A DNA stretch of 64,000 nucleotides from Niastella yeongjuensis (GTDB taxonomy: Bacteria > Bacteroidota > Bacteroidia > Chitinophagales > Chitinophagaceae). The stretch is from the NCBI RefSeq assembly GCF_900110245.1, contig NZ_FOCZ01000007.1, positions 186,001 through 250,000 on the forward strand, written 5' to 3'. Under the pieces are notes generated by a model. It did not search any database and was not told the DNA's origin. It saw only the letters and a program-made list of their open reading frames with translations. The translations under genes were made by a program, and so were the position numbers. Shown here piece after piece: positions 1 through 8,993 of the stretch; the first letter of the stretch is position 1, and each line of letters starts with the position of its first letter.

Positions 1-460
1 TAAAACCCACCATCATATCAGATTCGGGTGCGGTATATTCATCGCGCATGCGATACAGATCATAAGCTTTATCTGTGAGGCCGAGGTATTCAGGTTTCAG
101 GATACCGCAATTGCGGATCAGTCCGCCAATGCTGCGGGCGGTATAGGCGCCCCGGCTAAAACCGAACAGGTAAATTTCATCACCGGGTTCGTAATTGGTG
201 ACCAGGAAAGTGTAGATGTCTTTGATGTTTTTATCGATACCGGCGCCGGTGATGCCACCCAGTAAATTTGATTTCCAGGAGTAGCCGGTGCCAATGCCTT
301 TATCGTAAAACTTGAGCTGGGGAATGGGTTGCCCCGTTGAATTATCGTACGAGCAAATGCATTGATACATTTTTTCAACGTTTGTTTCTACACGTTGACC
401 GCGATCGGTATTGCCTGGTTTGTTCCAGGTGCCATCGCTGCAGGTTATTAAACGTTTCAT
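1..460 (-). CDS. DUF2235 alpha/beta-hydrolase (Tle1-like), 3' end outside window
   Basis: The gene reads from an ATG at 460 towards position 1 and leaves the window still open, so about 153 N-terminal residues are visible. It begins MKRLITCSDGTWN, the usual opening of the DUF2235 family, and carries the nucleophile-elbow motif GFSRGAYTAR near residue 103, with the catalytic Ser inside G-x-S-x-G-like context. In this family the domain is an alpha/beta hydrolase; some members are Tle1 type VI phospholipase effectors, others are uncharacterised cytoplasmic enzymes. There is no signal peptide. It lies 222 bp downstream of an amidase and a membrane protein on the same strand. Family is secure; substrate and delivery are unknown. 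Confidence 0.85.
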   Translation of the reverse strand, partial: MKRLITCSDGTWNKPGNTDRGQRVETNVEKMYQCICSYDNSTGQPIPQLKFYDKGIGTGYSWKSNLLGGITGAGIDKNIKDIYTFLVTNYEPGDEIYLFGFSRGAYTARSIGGLIRNCGILKPEYLGLTDKAYDLYRMRDEYTAPESDMMVGF

Positions 461-682
461 GGCAGTGATTTCAGGAAATATTTTAAAAGAACGGCTGCTA
501 TAAATTTATGTAGGGTAGGAGATAGATTGCAACCGGGAATTACTGATCTTTTTAGGGTAGAAGTACGGAAATGTAAAAGCAATGCATTAACAAGGAAGCT
601 CCAAGTTATTAACTATTTTATTGTTTTTGATAAATCTATGGTTGATGTTGGTCAGAAAACACTTTGAACTTTCAACTTAAAA

Positions 683-1420
683 CTATTTAACCCCGCCACT
701 CCAAAACCAATTGCCTTCTTCGGTATAATACCATTTACCATTGCCATTCACGGTTTCGCCATGCATGGTAAATCCATCAAAGGCCAGTTGAATACCGGCA
801 TTCACCATGTTGGTTATTTTATACACCTTGCCGGGTCCTGCCCGCAGGTTCAGCCGGGTGAGTGTGGTTACTTTGCCAAACTTTTCGGTTTTGCTGATCT
901 GTCCGTTCATTACCTGGGCGCTGCCATTTACCAGGGCGATCAGTTTATCCATATCTACTTTCAAACCCGGACAGTTCTTTAAAGAATAAATTTCATGATG
1001 CCCTATAATATGCAGGCGGTCGGCGGGAATGCTCCAGCGCTGGCAAAGCCGTCTTATCAGTTCGGCGCTGGTGGCATACATGGCGTCGGTCCACTCGCTG
1101 CTTTCATTGCCTTCGTGTTCAACCCCAATGGTATAATAGTTGGGATTGATGAACATGCCATCGGATGTTTTTTTGATCAGGGGCCAGGTTGGATCGTGGA
1201 TACGGCCGGCATGCCAGGCGGTATCGGTTTCATCGACGTATTGATGTACTTCGCCGCCTTTGCCAATACCGTAGTGGCTCGATACCTGCGACAGCGGGCT
1301 CAGGAACCAGCTATCGGTACCCTTTAAGGTACCATCCATAATATGAATAACAATGGCCTCGGGACGGTAAGTCCTTCTTCCCTGGGTGAAGTTGGGACTC
1401 GCTACTGATATGATGTTCAT
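683..1420 (-). CDS. N-acetylmuramoyl-L-alanine amidase (Amidase_2) with C-terminal SH3-like domain
   Basis: A 245-residue peptidoglycan amidase that should cleave the MurNAc-L-Ala bond. The Amidase_2/PGRP domain spans roughly residues 10-160. The expected zinc ligands are visible as H26 (in VIHIMDG), H141 (in IIGHHEIYS) and C150 (in KNCPG); a Cys third ligand is the T7-lysozyme arrangement. Residues about 180-245 look like a bacterial SH3 wall-binding domain (RLNLRAGPGKVYKI). No signal peptide is seen, so export must be by another route, such as lysis or a contractile system. The gene lies 11 bp downstream of a membrane-protein gene on the same strand, so they are probably co-transcribed. The TAG stop runs straight into a 7-bp repeat tract. 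Confidence 0.9.
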   Translation of the reverse strand: MNIISVASPNFTQGRRTYRPEAIVIHIMDGTLKGTDSWFLSPLSQVSSHYGIGKGGEVHQYVDETDTAWHAGRIHDPTWPLIKKTSDGMFINPNYYTIGVEHEGNESSEWTDAMYATSAELIRRLCQRWSIPADRLHIIGHHEIYSLKNCPGLKVDMDKLIALVNGSAQVMNGQISKTEKFGKVTTLTRLNLRAGPGKVYKITNMVNAGIQLAFDGFTMHGETVNGNGKWYYTEEGNWFWSGGVK

Positions 1421-1431
1421 ATAAATCCGTT

Positions 1432-2109
1432 TTAACCCTGTGCAGGTGTGTTCATGGCTTCATCTACCACTTTTTCATTAAGCGCTTCAGAAGCAGTTCC
1501 TTTGTTTTCTGTGATCTTTAATGCCGCATAAGTAGCCGAACTTAAACCCAGCAGGATCAGGTTATTGTCGCTGATAATTGGAATAATAAAGTCGGTCGAA
1601 TGCAACAGGCAGTTGGCCAGGTTGGGGTCGCCCTTGGCAAAATCGGACATGCAAAAGCTGGGATCGCCCAGGTTACCCAGTACCGATGAAATGAACCAGA
1701 TGCCGAATATCATGTTGAAGATAACGGCCTGGAACCGTTGAATACTAACCCCGTTTTGATCGGATAGAATGTCTAAGAAAAAATTACTGGTCTTGATGTC
1801 CTGATGCCGGAAGATCAAGGCATTCTGTTGATCGCCCAGATCAATGACCCGGGCCACGGCCGTGGTACCGGCGCTGATGCCCAGCAATACCAGGGTGGAA
1901 TAATGCAGGTTGGGCGCATGGCCGGTTTGCATAATAATAGACGTAAACACCGTAAGAATGATCACCGACCACCAGGCCAGTTGCACGCGCGACCAGCTAA
2001 AGGGGCGCGGACTGGCCTTGCTCAGGTCGCGCAACATATTGAACTTTCGGTCGCACACGACAACGCAGGCAGTTAAGATGGCAAATAAGGCCCAGAACTG
2101 AAAAACCAT
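1432..2109 (-). CDS. Integral membrane protein of unknown function
   Basis: A 225-residue protein I do not recognise. Hydrophobic stretches suggest about four or five membrane segments: one at the very N-terminus (FQFWALFAILTACVVVC), others near residues 45-62 (AWWSVIILTVFTSIIM), 70-88, 128-146 and 175-195. A soluble loop lies around residues 90-125 and the C-terminus is charged. The amidase gene follows after 11 bp on the same strand, so a membrane protein/wall hydrolase pair is plausible. By analogy only, this resembles holin-endolysin pairing, but the protein is longer than typical holins and has no recognisable holin motif. Confidence 0.7.
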   Translation of the reverse strand: MVFQFWALFAILTACVVVCDRKFNMLRDLSKASPRPFSWSRVQLAWWSVIILTVFTSIIMQTGHAPNLHYSTLVLLGISAGTTAVARVIDLGDQQNALIFRHQDIKTSNFFLDILSDQNGVSIQRFQAVIFNMIFGIWFISSVLGNLGDPSFCMSDFAKGDPNLANCLLHSTDFIIPIISDNNLILLGLSSATYAALKITENKGTASEALNEKVVDEAMNTPAQG

Positions 2110-2459
2110 AAGGAGTTGTTTTTAAGGGACATTGTTTGTGACAATCCCTTTACTTCCAAAGGGAATGCCGGATTTCAAAAACCAAGAGTTTCTACTTACG
2201 GTTTAGTCGTTCAAATTGAAGAATACCGGTATAACAGGGCTTCCGCAGCGTTTAACCGGCAGGTATAGGGGTGATGGGGCGTGAAGATATATAGACATTA
2301 ATTAATAACAAAAAGAGGTTATACGTGATGTTGCAGTATAAATACGGTTTGGTCAGTTGCTAAGTTAACAAGTTAAAAAGTTGATAGGAGAGTAAAGTGG
2401 ACGGCTGGTTAACTGGGTTGATAGAGAACGGAGAACAGCAGGTCTGGTGAATAGACAAA
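2110..2459. other. Non-coding stretch upstream of the membrane-protein/amidase genes
   Basis: No credible gene. Close to the start codon of the minus-strand membrane-protein gene is an imperfect inverted repeat at about 2125-2149 (AAGGGA..ATTGT / ACAAT..CCCTTT), which could be an operator or a weak hairpin. An 8-bp-period tract built on AAGTTAAC/AAGTTAAA lies at about 2361-2386. The right end borders the IS3 fragment. Confidence 0.5.
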
Positions 2460-2675
2460 TTGCAAATGGCTCTTGCCAATCGACTCTATCCTAAACCGGC
2501 GCTTATCCATCATTTCGACCGCGGATCCCAGTATTGTTCTGCTGATTATGTGCGAATACTAAAGGAAAATGATATCGCCATCAGCATGACAGAAAATGGT
2601 GACCCTTATGAAAATGCCCTGGCGGAACGGGTTAATGGGATTCTTAAAACAGCGTTTAATCTCTACAGCAACTTC
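2460..2675 (+). pseudogene. IS3-family transposase OrfB C-terminal remnant
   Basis: About 72 codons match the C-terminal part of an IS3-family OrfB integrase core. The diagnostic run is HHFDRGSQYCSADY, SMTENGDPYENALAERVNG, then FNLYSNF. It holds the second catalytic Asp (in FDRGSQ) and the Glu (in NALAERVNG), but the first Asp, the helix-turn-helix OrfA and both terminal inverted repeats are absent. At the 3' side the frame appears to slip by one base after NLYSNF: the next frame reads QDYHKLMYSF, which is what IS3 proteins usually continue with. It then decays into a degenerate tandem repeat. It is dead and cannot transpose. Confidence 0.8.
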
Positions 2676-2790
2676 AGGATTACCATAAGCTCATGTATAG
2701 CTTCTTCAGGATTATCAATTGCTTGTGTATAGTTGCTTCAGGACTTATTATTCATCTGTATAGCTTTAGGACGAGACATTCCCCTGTCTG
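2663..2790 (+). repeat. Degenerate 31-33-bp tandem repeat at the end of the IS3 remnant
   Basis: Three to four diverged units begin at 2663, 2696, 2728 and 2759. Each starts TATAG or CTACAG and carries TTCAGGA about 10 bp in. The first unit overlaps the transposase coding sequence, so the repeat seems to have grown from the transposon's own 3' coding end. Confidence 0.55.
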
Positions 2791-2827
2791 ATTCTAGTCA
2801 GATTCGTTCCACCTATACGACATCCCC

Positions 2828-2915
2828 GGTAATAATGCCACTGGAATGCCACTGGAATGCCACTGGAATCCCACTCCCCAGTGCAATTACAGTGCAATTA
2901 TGCAGTGAGCCTGGT
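2828..2915. repeat. 11-bp-period tandem array (GGAATGCCACT type)
   Basis: Eight consecutive 11-mers fit one phase from 2828: three near-identical units CACTGGAATGC/CACTGGAATCC (2839-2871), then CACTCCCCAGT, GCAATTACAGT, GCAATTATGCA and GTGAGCCTGGT. Eleven is not a multiple of three and no gene covers it, so it is not coding. A second, longer array of the same period lies at 33359-33622. Confidence 0.7.
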
Positions 2916-2986
2916 GGGATAAGTATCGAATACCTTATATAGTCAACATAAGTTTAACTACAATCCAACCCGGCTTCACAAACACT

Positions 2987-3066
2987 TCAACCCGACCTTC
3001 AGACCCCAATAACCTGGAAACCCAAGAACCCGGAACTTAAAACCTTCAACTTTAAACTTAAAACTG
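2987..3066. repeat. Heptamer tract upstream of dnaK
   Basis: Degenerate 7-bp-period sequence (TTCAACC, AACCTGG, TTAAAAC, TTTAAAC), the same families found in most gaps of this window. Confidence 0.55.
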
Positions 3067-3189
3067 CCTTCCCGGTATTAACTATCAACCTATTAATGAC
3101 AGTCTCTGCCAACAACCTGACATTTTTTCACTGTCTCTGCCCACGGCATAATCATTGATAACCATAAGAGAACATTAAATTCAGCATAT

Positions 3190-5106
3190 ATGGGAAAGAT
3201 AATAGGAATTGACCTCGGTACCACAAACAGCTGCGTGGCAGTAATGGAAGGTAATGAACCCGTGGTAATTGCCAATGACGAGGGACGCCGTACCACCCCG
3301 TCTGTAGTGGCTTTTTTAAAGAACGGCGAAAGAAAAGTAGGCGATCCGGCTAAACGCCAGGCTATCACTAACCCACACAACACCATCATGAGCGTTAAAC
3401 GTTTCATGGGGCGCCGGTTTGACGAGGTGACAGAAGAGATCAGCCATTGGAGCTACAAAGTAGCTAAGGGTGACAATAATACGGTACGTATTGACATAGA
3501 CGGCCGCTTATATACACCCCAGGAAATTTCAGCCATGATTCTTCAGAAAATGAAGAAAACCGCTGAAGATTACCTGGGTCAGGAAGTAAATGAAGCCGTT
3601 ATTACGGTTCCGGCTTATTTTAACGACGCGCAACGTCAGGCTACCAAAGAAGCCGGTGAAATTGCCGGTTTAAATGTACGTCGTATCGTGAACGAACCTA
3701 CGGCTGCTGCCCTGGCTTACGGTCTCGATAAAGGCAGACACGATCAGAAGATCGCGGTATTTGACCTTGGTGGCGGTACCTTCGATATCTCCGTACTGGA
3801 ACTGGGTGATGGTGTATTTGAAGTAAAATCTACCAATGGTGATACCCACCTCGGTGGTGACGACTTCGATAAAGTGATCATGGACTGGTTAGCCGGAGAA
3901 TTCAAAAATGACGAAAACGTTGACCTGCGCAAAGACCCTATGGCGTTACAGCGTTTGAAAGAAGCTGCTGAAAAAGCCAAAGTGGAATTGTCTTCTTCAA
4001 CAGAAACAGAGATCAACCTGCCATACATCACGGCTATTGACGGGGTGCCTAAACACCTGGTTAAAAAACTGAGCCGGGCTAAATTTGAACAGCTGGCCGA
4101 TAAATTATTCGAACGCTGTTTGAAACCCTGCGAACAGGCACTGAAAGATGCCGGTTTATCTACTTCAGCCATCGATGAAGTGATCCTGGTAGGTGGTAGT
4201 ACCCGTATTCCTAAAGTACAGGAAATTGTAGAAAAGTTCTTTGGCAAGAAACCTAACAAAGGCGTGAACCCCGATGAGGTGGTAGCCGTAGGTGCTGCTA
4301 TTCAGGGTGCGGTATTGACCGGCGAAGTAAAAGACGTGCTGTTGCTCGACGTTACACCGCTGAGCCTGGGTATTGAAACACTGGGTAACGCAATGACCCC
4401 GTTGATCACTGCCAACACCACCATCCCTACTAAAAAATCAGAAATATTCTCAACCGCCAGCGATAGCCAGCCTGGTGTTGAAATACATGTACTGCAAGGC
4501 GAACGTCCGTTGGCTAATCAGAACAAGAGCCTCGGCCGCTTCCAATTGACAGACATTCCGCCTGCTCCACGCGGTGTACCTAAGATCGAAGTTATCTTCG
4601 ACATCGATGCCAACGGTATCCTGCATGTAACAGCGAAAGACCAGGGAACCGGTAAAGAACAAAAGATCCGGATCGAAGCCGGTAGCGGTTTAAGCAAAGA
4701 CGAGATCGAAAAAATGAAAGCCGAAGCAAAGGCCAACGAAGCCAGCGACAAGGCTGCCCGCGAAAAGATCGACAAGATCAACCAGGCCGACAGCCTGATT
4801 TTCCAAACAGAAAAACAACTGAAGGAATACGGCGACAAGATCCCGGCCGATAAAAAGGCGCCTATCGAAAATGCGCTGAACAAATTGAAAGAAGCCCACA
4901 AGTCTCAGGACGTTGACGCCATCGATGCGGCCTCCACTGAAATGAACAATGCCTGGACTGCAGCCAGCGAAGAGTTGTACAAAGCTACACAAGGCACACA
5001 AGCCGGTGGCGACCAACCCGGAGCCGGTGGCAATCAGCAACAGGGCGGAAACAACGGCGGTGGCGGCGAAAACGTAACCGACGCCGAGTTTGAAGAAGTG
5101 AAATAA
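3190..5106 (+). CDS. dnaK: Molecular chaperone DnaK (Hsp70)
   Basis: A full-length 638-residue Hsp70. The ATPase domain (about 1-380) opens [18 protein letters not shown] and holds the phosphate loops ([24 protein letters not shown]). The interdomain linker [14 protein letters not shown] is near residue 390. The substrate-binding domain follows, then an alpha-helical lid and a Gly/Gln/Asn-rich disordered tail ending DAEFEEVK, the usual DnaK terminal motif that helps client binding. It is ATP-driven and works with DnaJ and GrpE, which are not in this window, so it is transcribed alone. A strong hairpin terminator begins 28 bp after the stop. Confidence 0.98.
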   Translation: MGKIIGIDLGTTNSCVAVMEGNEPVVIANDEGRRTTPSVVAFLKNGERKVGDPAKRQAITNPHNTIMSVKRFMGRRFDEVTEEISHWSYKVAKGDNNTVRIDIDGRLYTPQEISAMILQKMKKTAEDYLGQEVNEAVITVPAYFNDAQRQATKEAGEIAGLNVRRIVNEPTAAALAYGLDKGRHDQKIAVFDLGGGTFDISVLELGDGVFEVKSTNGDTHLGGDDFDKVIMDWLAGEFKNDENVDLRKDPMALQRLKEAAEKAKVELSSSTETEINLPYITAIDGVPKHLVKKLSRAKFEQLADKLFERCLKPCEQALKDAGLSTSAIDEVILVGGSTRIPKVQEIVEKFFGKKPNKGVNPDEVVAVGAAIQGAVLTGEVKDVLLLDVTPLSLGIETLGNAMTPLITANTTIPTKKSEIFSTASDSQPGVEIHVLQGERPLANQNKSLGRFQLTDIPPAPRGVPKIEVIFDIDANGILHVTAKDQGTGKEQKIRIEAGSGLSKDEIEKMKAEAKANEASDKAAREKIDKINQADSLIFQTEKQLKEYGDKIPADKKAPIENALNKLKEAHKSQDVDAIDAASTEMNNAWTAASEELYKATQGTQAGGDQPGAGGNQQQGGNNGGGGENVTDAEFEEVK

Positions 5107-5133
5107 AGGACGAGGATTACAATAAACTACAAA

Positions 5134-5185
5134 GGGCCCCGACGATTCTGTCGGGGCCTTTTTCGTTTCTGTCGGGGCCTTTTTT
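5134..5185 (+). terminator. dnaK terminator with duplicated 3' arm
   Basis: Perfect stem GGCCCCGAC / GTCGGGGCC (5135-5143 with 5150-5158) with a 6-nt loop, then T-rich. The descending arm plus U-tract is repeated at 5166-5185 (TTTCTGTCGGGGCCTTTTTT), so two alternative hairpins can form with the same ascending arm. Confidence 0.85.
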
Positions 5186-5262
5186 GTTTTAACAGATTTT
5201 AACCTTCGTTTACTAATTCTGTTTATAACTTGCACCTTAACCAAAAGCTTTAAACCATCTTT

Positions 5263-6108
5263 ATGAAACGTATCCAACTCCTGGGAGTCATATTATCCTT
5301 TTCTCTTTTGTTTGCATGCAAGAAAGACTCCAATGATTCCGGTTCTAACAGTACTAAATTGTCTAAAGTTATCGTGTGGAACACAATAGGCTATTCACAT
5401 ACCATCGACGTATATGGGTACCGGTACGATGGCATGAACCGGGTATCAGAGATTACCTATGCCAATGGAGATTCTGCCAGTGGGGAAGAACAGGCGAAGC
5501 CCTACGAATCAATAAAATGGTTTTATAATGGCAATGAACAAAAGCCTTTCAAAAGCAGTGGTGTCAATCAAAGCTTTATACACTACGATGAGTATTATTT
5601 CTACGATGACATGGGAAGATTGGTAGGTGATAGCATAGTCGATGCTAACAGTCATAATGAAGAAAAATATAGCTGGGGCAACAATATGATCGTGCGCACC
5701 AGCATATGGAGTAATACGACTGGTGGTATGTCGTCAGTAAACCAGGACACCATTACCCTTTCAGATAAAAGTCAACTCGGGGCTACCGGCTCCAATCCGC
5801 AGACTGGTGAGAGCTTTGGCTCGCTATACACGTATGATAATAAAATAAATCCTTTGCATTTATTGAATATTCGTGCGGCTGCCACTTTTACCGCAATAGC
5901 CGGGTTGCCTACAGCCGGTTATAACGAAAACAATCTTATTGAGACGGCAAATGGTTACTTCGATATCTATGGGCCCGGGCCGGCAGTATTTGTAAAGTCA
6001 CAGATCATTTCTTCTAAATACAATTATAACGCGGGTGGACTGCCGGTTGACTGTGAAACCTCAGGTAACATAGCAGGTATTACGAGATATAAATTCTACT
6101 ATAATTAA
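5263..6108 (+). CDS. Lipoprotein with YD/RHS-like repeats, copy 1
   Basis: A 281-residue exported lipoprotein; the lipobox LLFAC puts the acylated Cys at residue 19, followed by KKD. The mature part has repeats of the form YRYDGMNRVSEITY and YYFYDDMGRLVGD, resembling YD/RHS-type beta repeats, and ends with YNAGGLPVDCETSGN. A paralogue follows 26 bp downstream with the same architecture and same C-terminal LPVDCE motif, so the pair probably arose by tandem duplication and is co-transcribed. I do not know its function; surface location is inferred from the lipobox. Confidence 0.8.
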   Translation: MKRIQLLGVILSFSLLFACKKDSNDSGSNSTKLSKVIVWNTIGYSHTIDVYGYRYDGMNRVSEITYANGDSASGEEQAKPYESIKWFYNGNEQKPFKSSGVNQSFIHYDEYYFYDDMGRLVGDSIVDANSHNEEKYSWGNNMIVRTSIWSNTTGGMSSVNQDTITLSDKSQLGATGSNPQTGESFGSLYTYDNKINPLHLLNIRAAATFTAIAGLPTAGYNENNLIETANGYFDIYGPGPAVFVKSQIISSKYNYNAGGLPVDCETSGNIAGITRYKFYYN

Positions 6109-6134
6109 CTACTCCCAACCAATAAACCTTATTT

Positions 6135-7007
6135 ATGAAATCGCTGATCCCCATATTAGGGATTATGTTATCCGTATCGGTGGTTTTTTCCTGTAAAAAA
6201 CATTCCGGTGACGAGGGATCCAATGGCACTGTGTTGTCGAAAATTATCGTGCGCGGATCCTCCAATTTGCCCTCCGGGAGCATTGAGGTTAATAAATATT
6301 ATTATGATGCCCAGAACCGGATAACCGGGTTCGACTATTTATATGGAGATGCAGCAAAGGACGAATCCGGGGCGAAGTATGTTAGTACTACAAAATGGTT
6401 TTATAAAGGCGATGAGCAGTTGCCTTATAAATATACGCAATTCAAAGACAGCATCTTTGTCAATGAAATGTATTTCTTTTACGACAACCAGGGCCGGCTG
6501 GCAACTGATTCTTTTTTGCCCAATGTTACCCATACGAGTTACACTATAAGACAATACAACTGGTACGTTGACAAGCTAATGATCATATCCGCAATACACG
6601 CAATGGGTACTATTGCCATGAGAACGGACTCCTTTCAAATAAACAACCACAATGTACTGGCACAATTCGGCACCAGTTACCCGCTTGGACAGGGGATACC
6701 AGCCACTTATTATACTTATGACAATAATATAAACCCGATCCATGCCCTGAACATTCATGCAGCTATTCCCTTGGGCAATTTAGGCGGGATAAATAATAAT
6801 GGCTACAGCGAAAACAATCCCACCGAAATGAAAACCGGTTTCATCCCGTTATTCGGAGGCCCTGGCGGATATACGCCGGCGGGAACCCTCACCTATAAAT
6901 ATAATTATAACGAGCACAACCTTCCGGTTGACTGTGAAGCGACCGGTGATGGGAATATAGTTGGCAGCTTAAAAACAAACTTCTACTATACTACTTTAAT
7001 CAGATAA
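6135..7007 (+). CDS. Lipoprotein with YD/RHS-like repeats, copy 2
   Basis: A 290-residue paralogue of the preceding gene. The signal MKSLIPILGIMLSVSVVFSC gives lipidated Cys20, then KKH. Shared features include YYYDAQNRITGFDYLYGD (repeat 1), WFYKGDEQLPYK (compare WFYNGNEQKPFK in copy 1), EMYFFYDNQGRLATD (repeat 2), a SENNPTE segment and the C-terminal YNEHNLPVDCEATGD. Overall similarity is clear but far from identical, so the duplication is old. It shares a bidirectional terminator with the convergent MutS-like gene. Function unknown. Confidence 0.8.
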   Translation: MKSLIPILGIMLSVSVVFSCKKHSGDEGSNGTVLSKIIVRGSSNLPSGSIEVNKYYYDAQNRITGFDYLYGDAAKDESGAKYVSTTKWFYKGDEQLPYKYTQFKDSIFVNEMYFFYDNQGRLATDSFLPNVTHTSYTIRQYNWYVDKLMIISAIHAMGTIAMRTDSFQINNHNVLAQFGTSYPLGQGIPATYYTYDNNINPIHALNIHAAIPLGNLGGINNNGYSENNPTEMKTGFIPLFGGPGGYTPAGTLTYKYNYNEHNLPVDCEATGDGNIVGSLKTNFYYTTLIR

Positions 7008-7011
7008 AGGA

Positions 7012-7046
7012 ACAATCCCTCCTGGTTTTGCAGGAGGGATTGTCTT
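7012..7046. terminator. Bidirectional terminator between lipoprotein 2 and the MutS-like gene
   Basis: Perfect 13-bp stem ACAATCCCTCCTG / CAGGAGGGATTGT (7012-7024, 7031-7043) with loop GTTTTG. It ends at the stop codon of the convergent gene, so it can serve both strands. Confidence 0.85.
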
Positions 7047-8828
7047 TTAAATGATCTCCATCTTCTCCATTAAGAAAGAAGCATTTTTATTTTTAGCAAC
7101 ACCACGTTGCAGGGTATAATCAAACAATAACTCTCCATTGCGGATGGTGCTTTCGAAACAATAATTACTTACCTGTTTGGGCAGTTCTTCTTCCAACCGG
7201 CTAAGGGTAAGGTCGTGCGTGGCAAACAAGGTTAAACAATTGTATTTGATCAGCTTTTTTATAAATTGTTCGGAACCGTAGGTCTTATCTTCTGAATTGG
7301 TACCGCGTAATATTTCATCGATCAGGATCAGTACCGGTACGGTTTGCTGTTGCAGGAAATGAATGATCAGCTGCAACCGTTTTAACTCTGCCATGAAATA
7401 CGAAGTCTGCTCCTGCAGCGAATCGCTTACACGTATGGAACCCCGGATAACCATGGGCGTAAAAGAAAAGGACGTGGCGCAAACCGGCGCACCGCACTGC
7501 GCCAGTATGAGGTTGATGCCCAGCGTACGCAAAAAGGTGGTTTTGCCCGACATGTTTGAACCGGTTACCAGTACCAGTTTTTCATTGTCACCAAAAGAAC
7601 AATCATTGGCCACGCGGCCCTCCGCAGCGATCAGGGGATGCGCCAGTTGGGTAGCGGTGATCGCCAGTTTATCGGTGTGAATTGTGGGGTACTTATAAAC
7701 CGGATTGTTATAGGCAAAAGTTGCCAGGGAGTTCAGGCTTTCGATCATGCCTACAGAATGGATCCATTCGTTGAACTGCTCTTTATTAAGTTGTTTCCAG
7801 CTTTCCAGAGCCCACAGGCATTGGATATCGTACATAAAAAAGCTGTTCAGGAAAAAGTTTATGAACAGGTTCAGCCGCTGATCGAACATCGCTGCTAACC
7901 GGGAGAGCTTTTTTACTGTATGATGCGCCTGGGCTGCTTTATCTTTTTCCTTTTTCAACAATACTGAATTGCCTGTTTCCACTTTTGTAAAAAGCGACAG
8001 AATGGTAGCGTACTGGTTCAGGATAGCTTCTTTCTTCCCGAGCAGCAGATGTTGCTGTTGAATCCGTTTGGTATACATGCCAATGATGCCCCAGTTTACA
8101 AGAATAACCGGGATCAACATGCCATAGCTTCCGGTGATGAGCCAGTTGAACAGGAATATAGTACTATACAAAGGCGTGAGAAAACGCATGATGTTGATGA
8201 AGCGATTGCCATGGATGGCCTGTGGTTGCTGTAACCAGTTACCGATGTCATCCATGTTGCCTTTCTTCTCGCCGTTTATCAATCCATAGGCCGTCAATAA
8301 CTGTCCCAGTTCCCTTTGCGTGCTTAAGGTTCTGATAGCCTGTTGCTGGTCTTCGATGTCGGTTGGGTTCAGCGGAGGCGCGTTCAACAAACCGGCCAGT
8401 TGTTTGGTTCCATGGCCCGTAGTGGTACGGTTCAACAAAAGATATAAAGAGCCGGGGCCAAATACGTCCAGATCGCCTGCAATGCTGCCGTAGGACAAAA
8501 ATTCCTCGCCGTTGTGAAACTCGTTGGGTTTGTTTTGCAGCACCTGCTGTTCATTGGTATTTATAAACAGCAACTTTTCAAGAAGCCCTTTACGATCGTT
8601 CAACCGCCAGGCAGCACGCACCAGTATCACAAAAGCAACAACCAGTAAAAGGGTAGTGGTTATCCAGGCGGAACTATGTGTGACCGCCCATTTATAAATA
8701 CCCCAGGCAATACCGCCAAAACAGGCCATGCGCAACGCCGCCACTGCAGTGGCATACGGCTTTAACCGGGTCAACGCATTATTGTAATAAGAGATCTTTT
8801 CTTCGTAAAAAGCAAGGATTGACGACAT
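7047..8828 (-). CDS. Membrane-anchored MutS-like ATPase
   Basis: About 593 residues from the ATG at 8828; a TTG 39 nt upstream could extend it but is less likely. Two hydrophobic segments near residues 30-70 suggest membrane anchoring. The middle part resembles the MutS core/lever region, and the C-terminal quarter is the MutS ATPase domain: Walker A GSNMSGKTTFLRTLG, Walker B LILIDEILRGTNS, and TLFATHD. The mismatch-recognition domain I and its Phe-x-Glu motif are missing, so this is not classical MutS. Such MutS-family membrane proteins are common in Bacteroidota and their role is not established. Monocistronic, convergent with the lipoprotein pair. Confidence 0.85.
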   Translation of the reverse strand: MSSILAFYEEKISYYNNALTRLKPYATAVAALRMACFGGIAWGIYKWAVTHSSAWITTTLLLVVAFVILVRAAWRLNDRKGLLEKLLFINTNEQQVLQNKPNEFHNGEEFLSYGSIAGDLDVFGPGSLYLLLNRTTTGHGTKQLAGLLNAPPLNPTDIEDQQQAIRTLSTQRELGQLLTAYGLINGEKKGNMDDIGNWLQQPQAIHGNRFINIMRFLTPLYSTIFLFNWLITGSYGMLIPVILVNWGIIGMYTKRIQQQHLLLGKKEAILNQYATILSLFTKVETGNSVLLKKEKDKAAQAHHTVKKLSRLAAMFDQRLNLFINFFLNSFFMYDIQCLWALESWKQLNKEQFNEWIHSVGMIESLNSLATFAYNNPVYKYPTIHTDKLAITATQLAHPLIAAEGRVANDCSFGDNEKLVLVTGSNMSGKTTFLRTLGINLILAQCGAPVCATSFSFTPMVIRGSIRVSDSLQEQTSYFMAELKRLQLIIHFLQQQTVPVLILIDEILRGTNSEDKTYGSEQFIKKLIKYNCLTLFATHDLTLSRLEEELPKQVSNYCFESTIRNGELLFDYTLQRGVAKNKNASFLMEKMEII

Positions 8829-8964
8829 AATGAAAACGCTATATATTAATAAAATATCGAAATGCAAGATAGTTTAAAAACGGCGGTTGCCACCTCATAT
8901 ACTTCTTAGCCTTTATATTATCAAAATACCACTTGCCGGCACTTGTATTTCACTGTTATAATTG

Positions 8965-8972
8965 TAACTTTA
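8965..8972 (+). promoter_or_regulatory. -7 box (TAACTTTA)
   Basis: Seven of eight bases match the Bacteroidota TAnnTTTG -7 box, 21 nt before the ATG at 8994. This supports that ATG over an upstream in-frame TTG, which lies upstream of the box. Confidence 0.5.
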
Positions 8973-8993
8973 AAACAGTTAAACGGCTCAGCA

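Larger units (their letters stand above)
2676..3189. other. 514-bp non-coding region before dnaK
   Basis: Holds the tail of the transposon-derived repeat, an 11-bp-period array (2828-2915) and a 7-bp-period tract (about 2987-3066). The last 120 bp must contain the dnaK promoter. I could not find a clear TAnnTTTG box there and saw no HrcA/CIRCE inverted repeat. Confidence 0.5.

Noticed and set aside
3061-3189. CIRCE/HrcA operator upstream of dnaK
   Set aside because: No TTAGCACTC-N9-GAGTGCTAA-like inverted repeat could be found.
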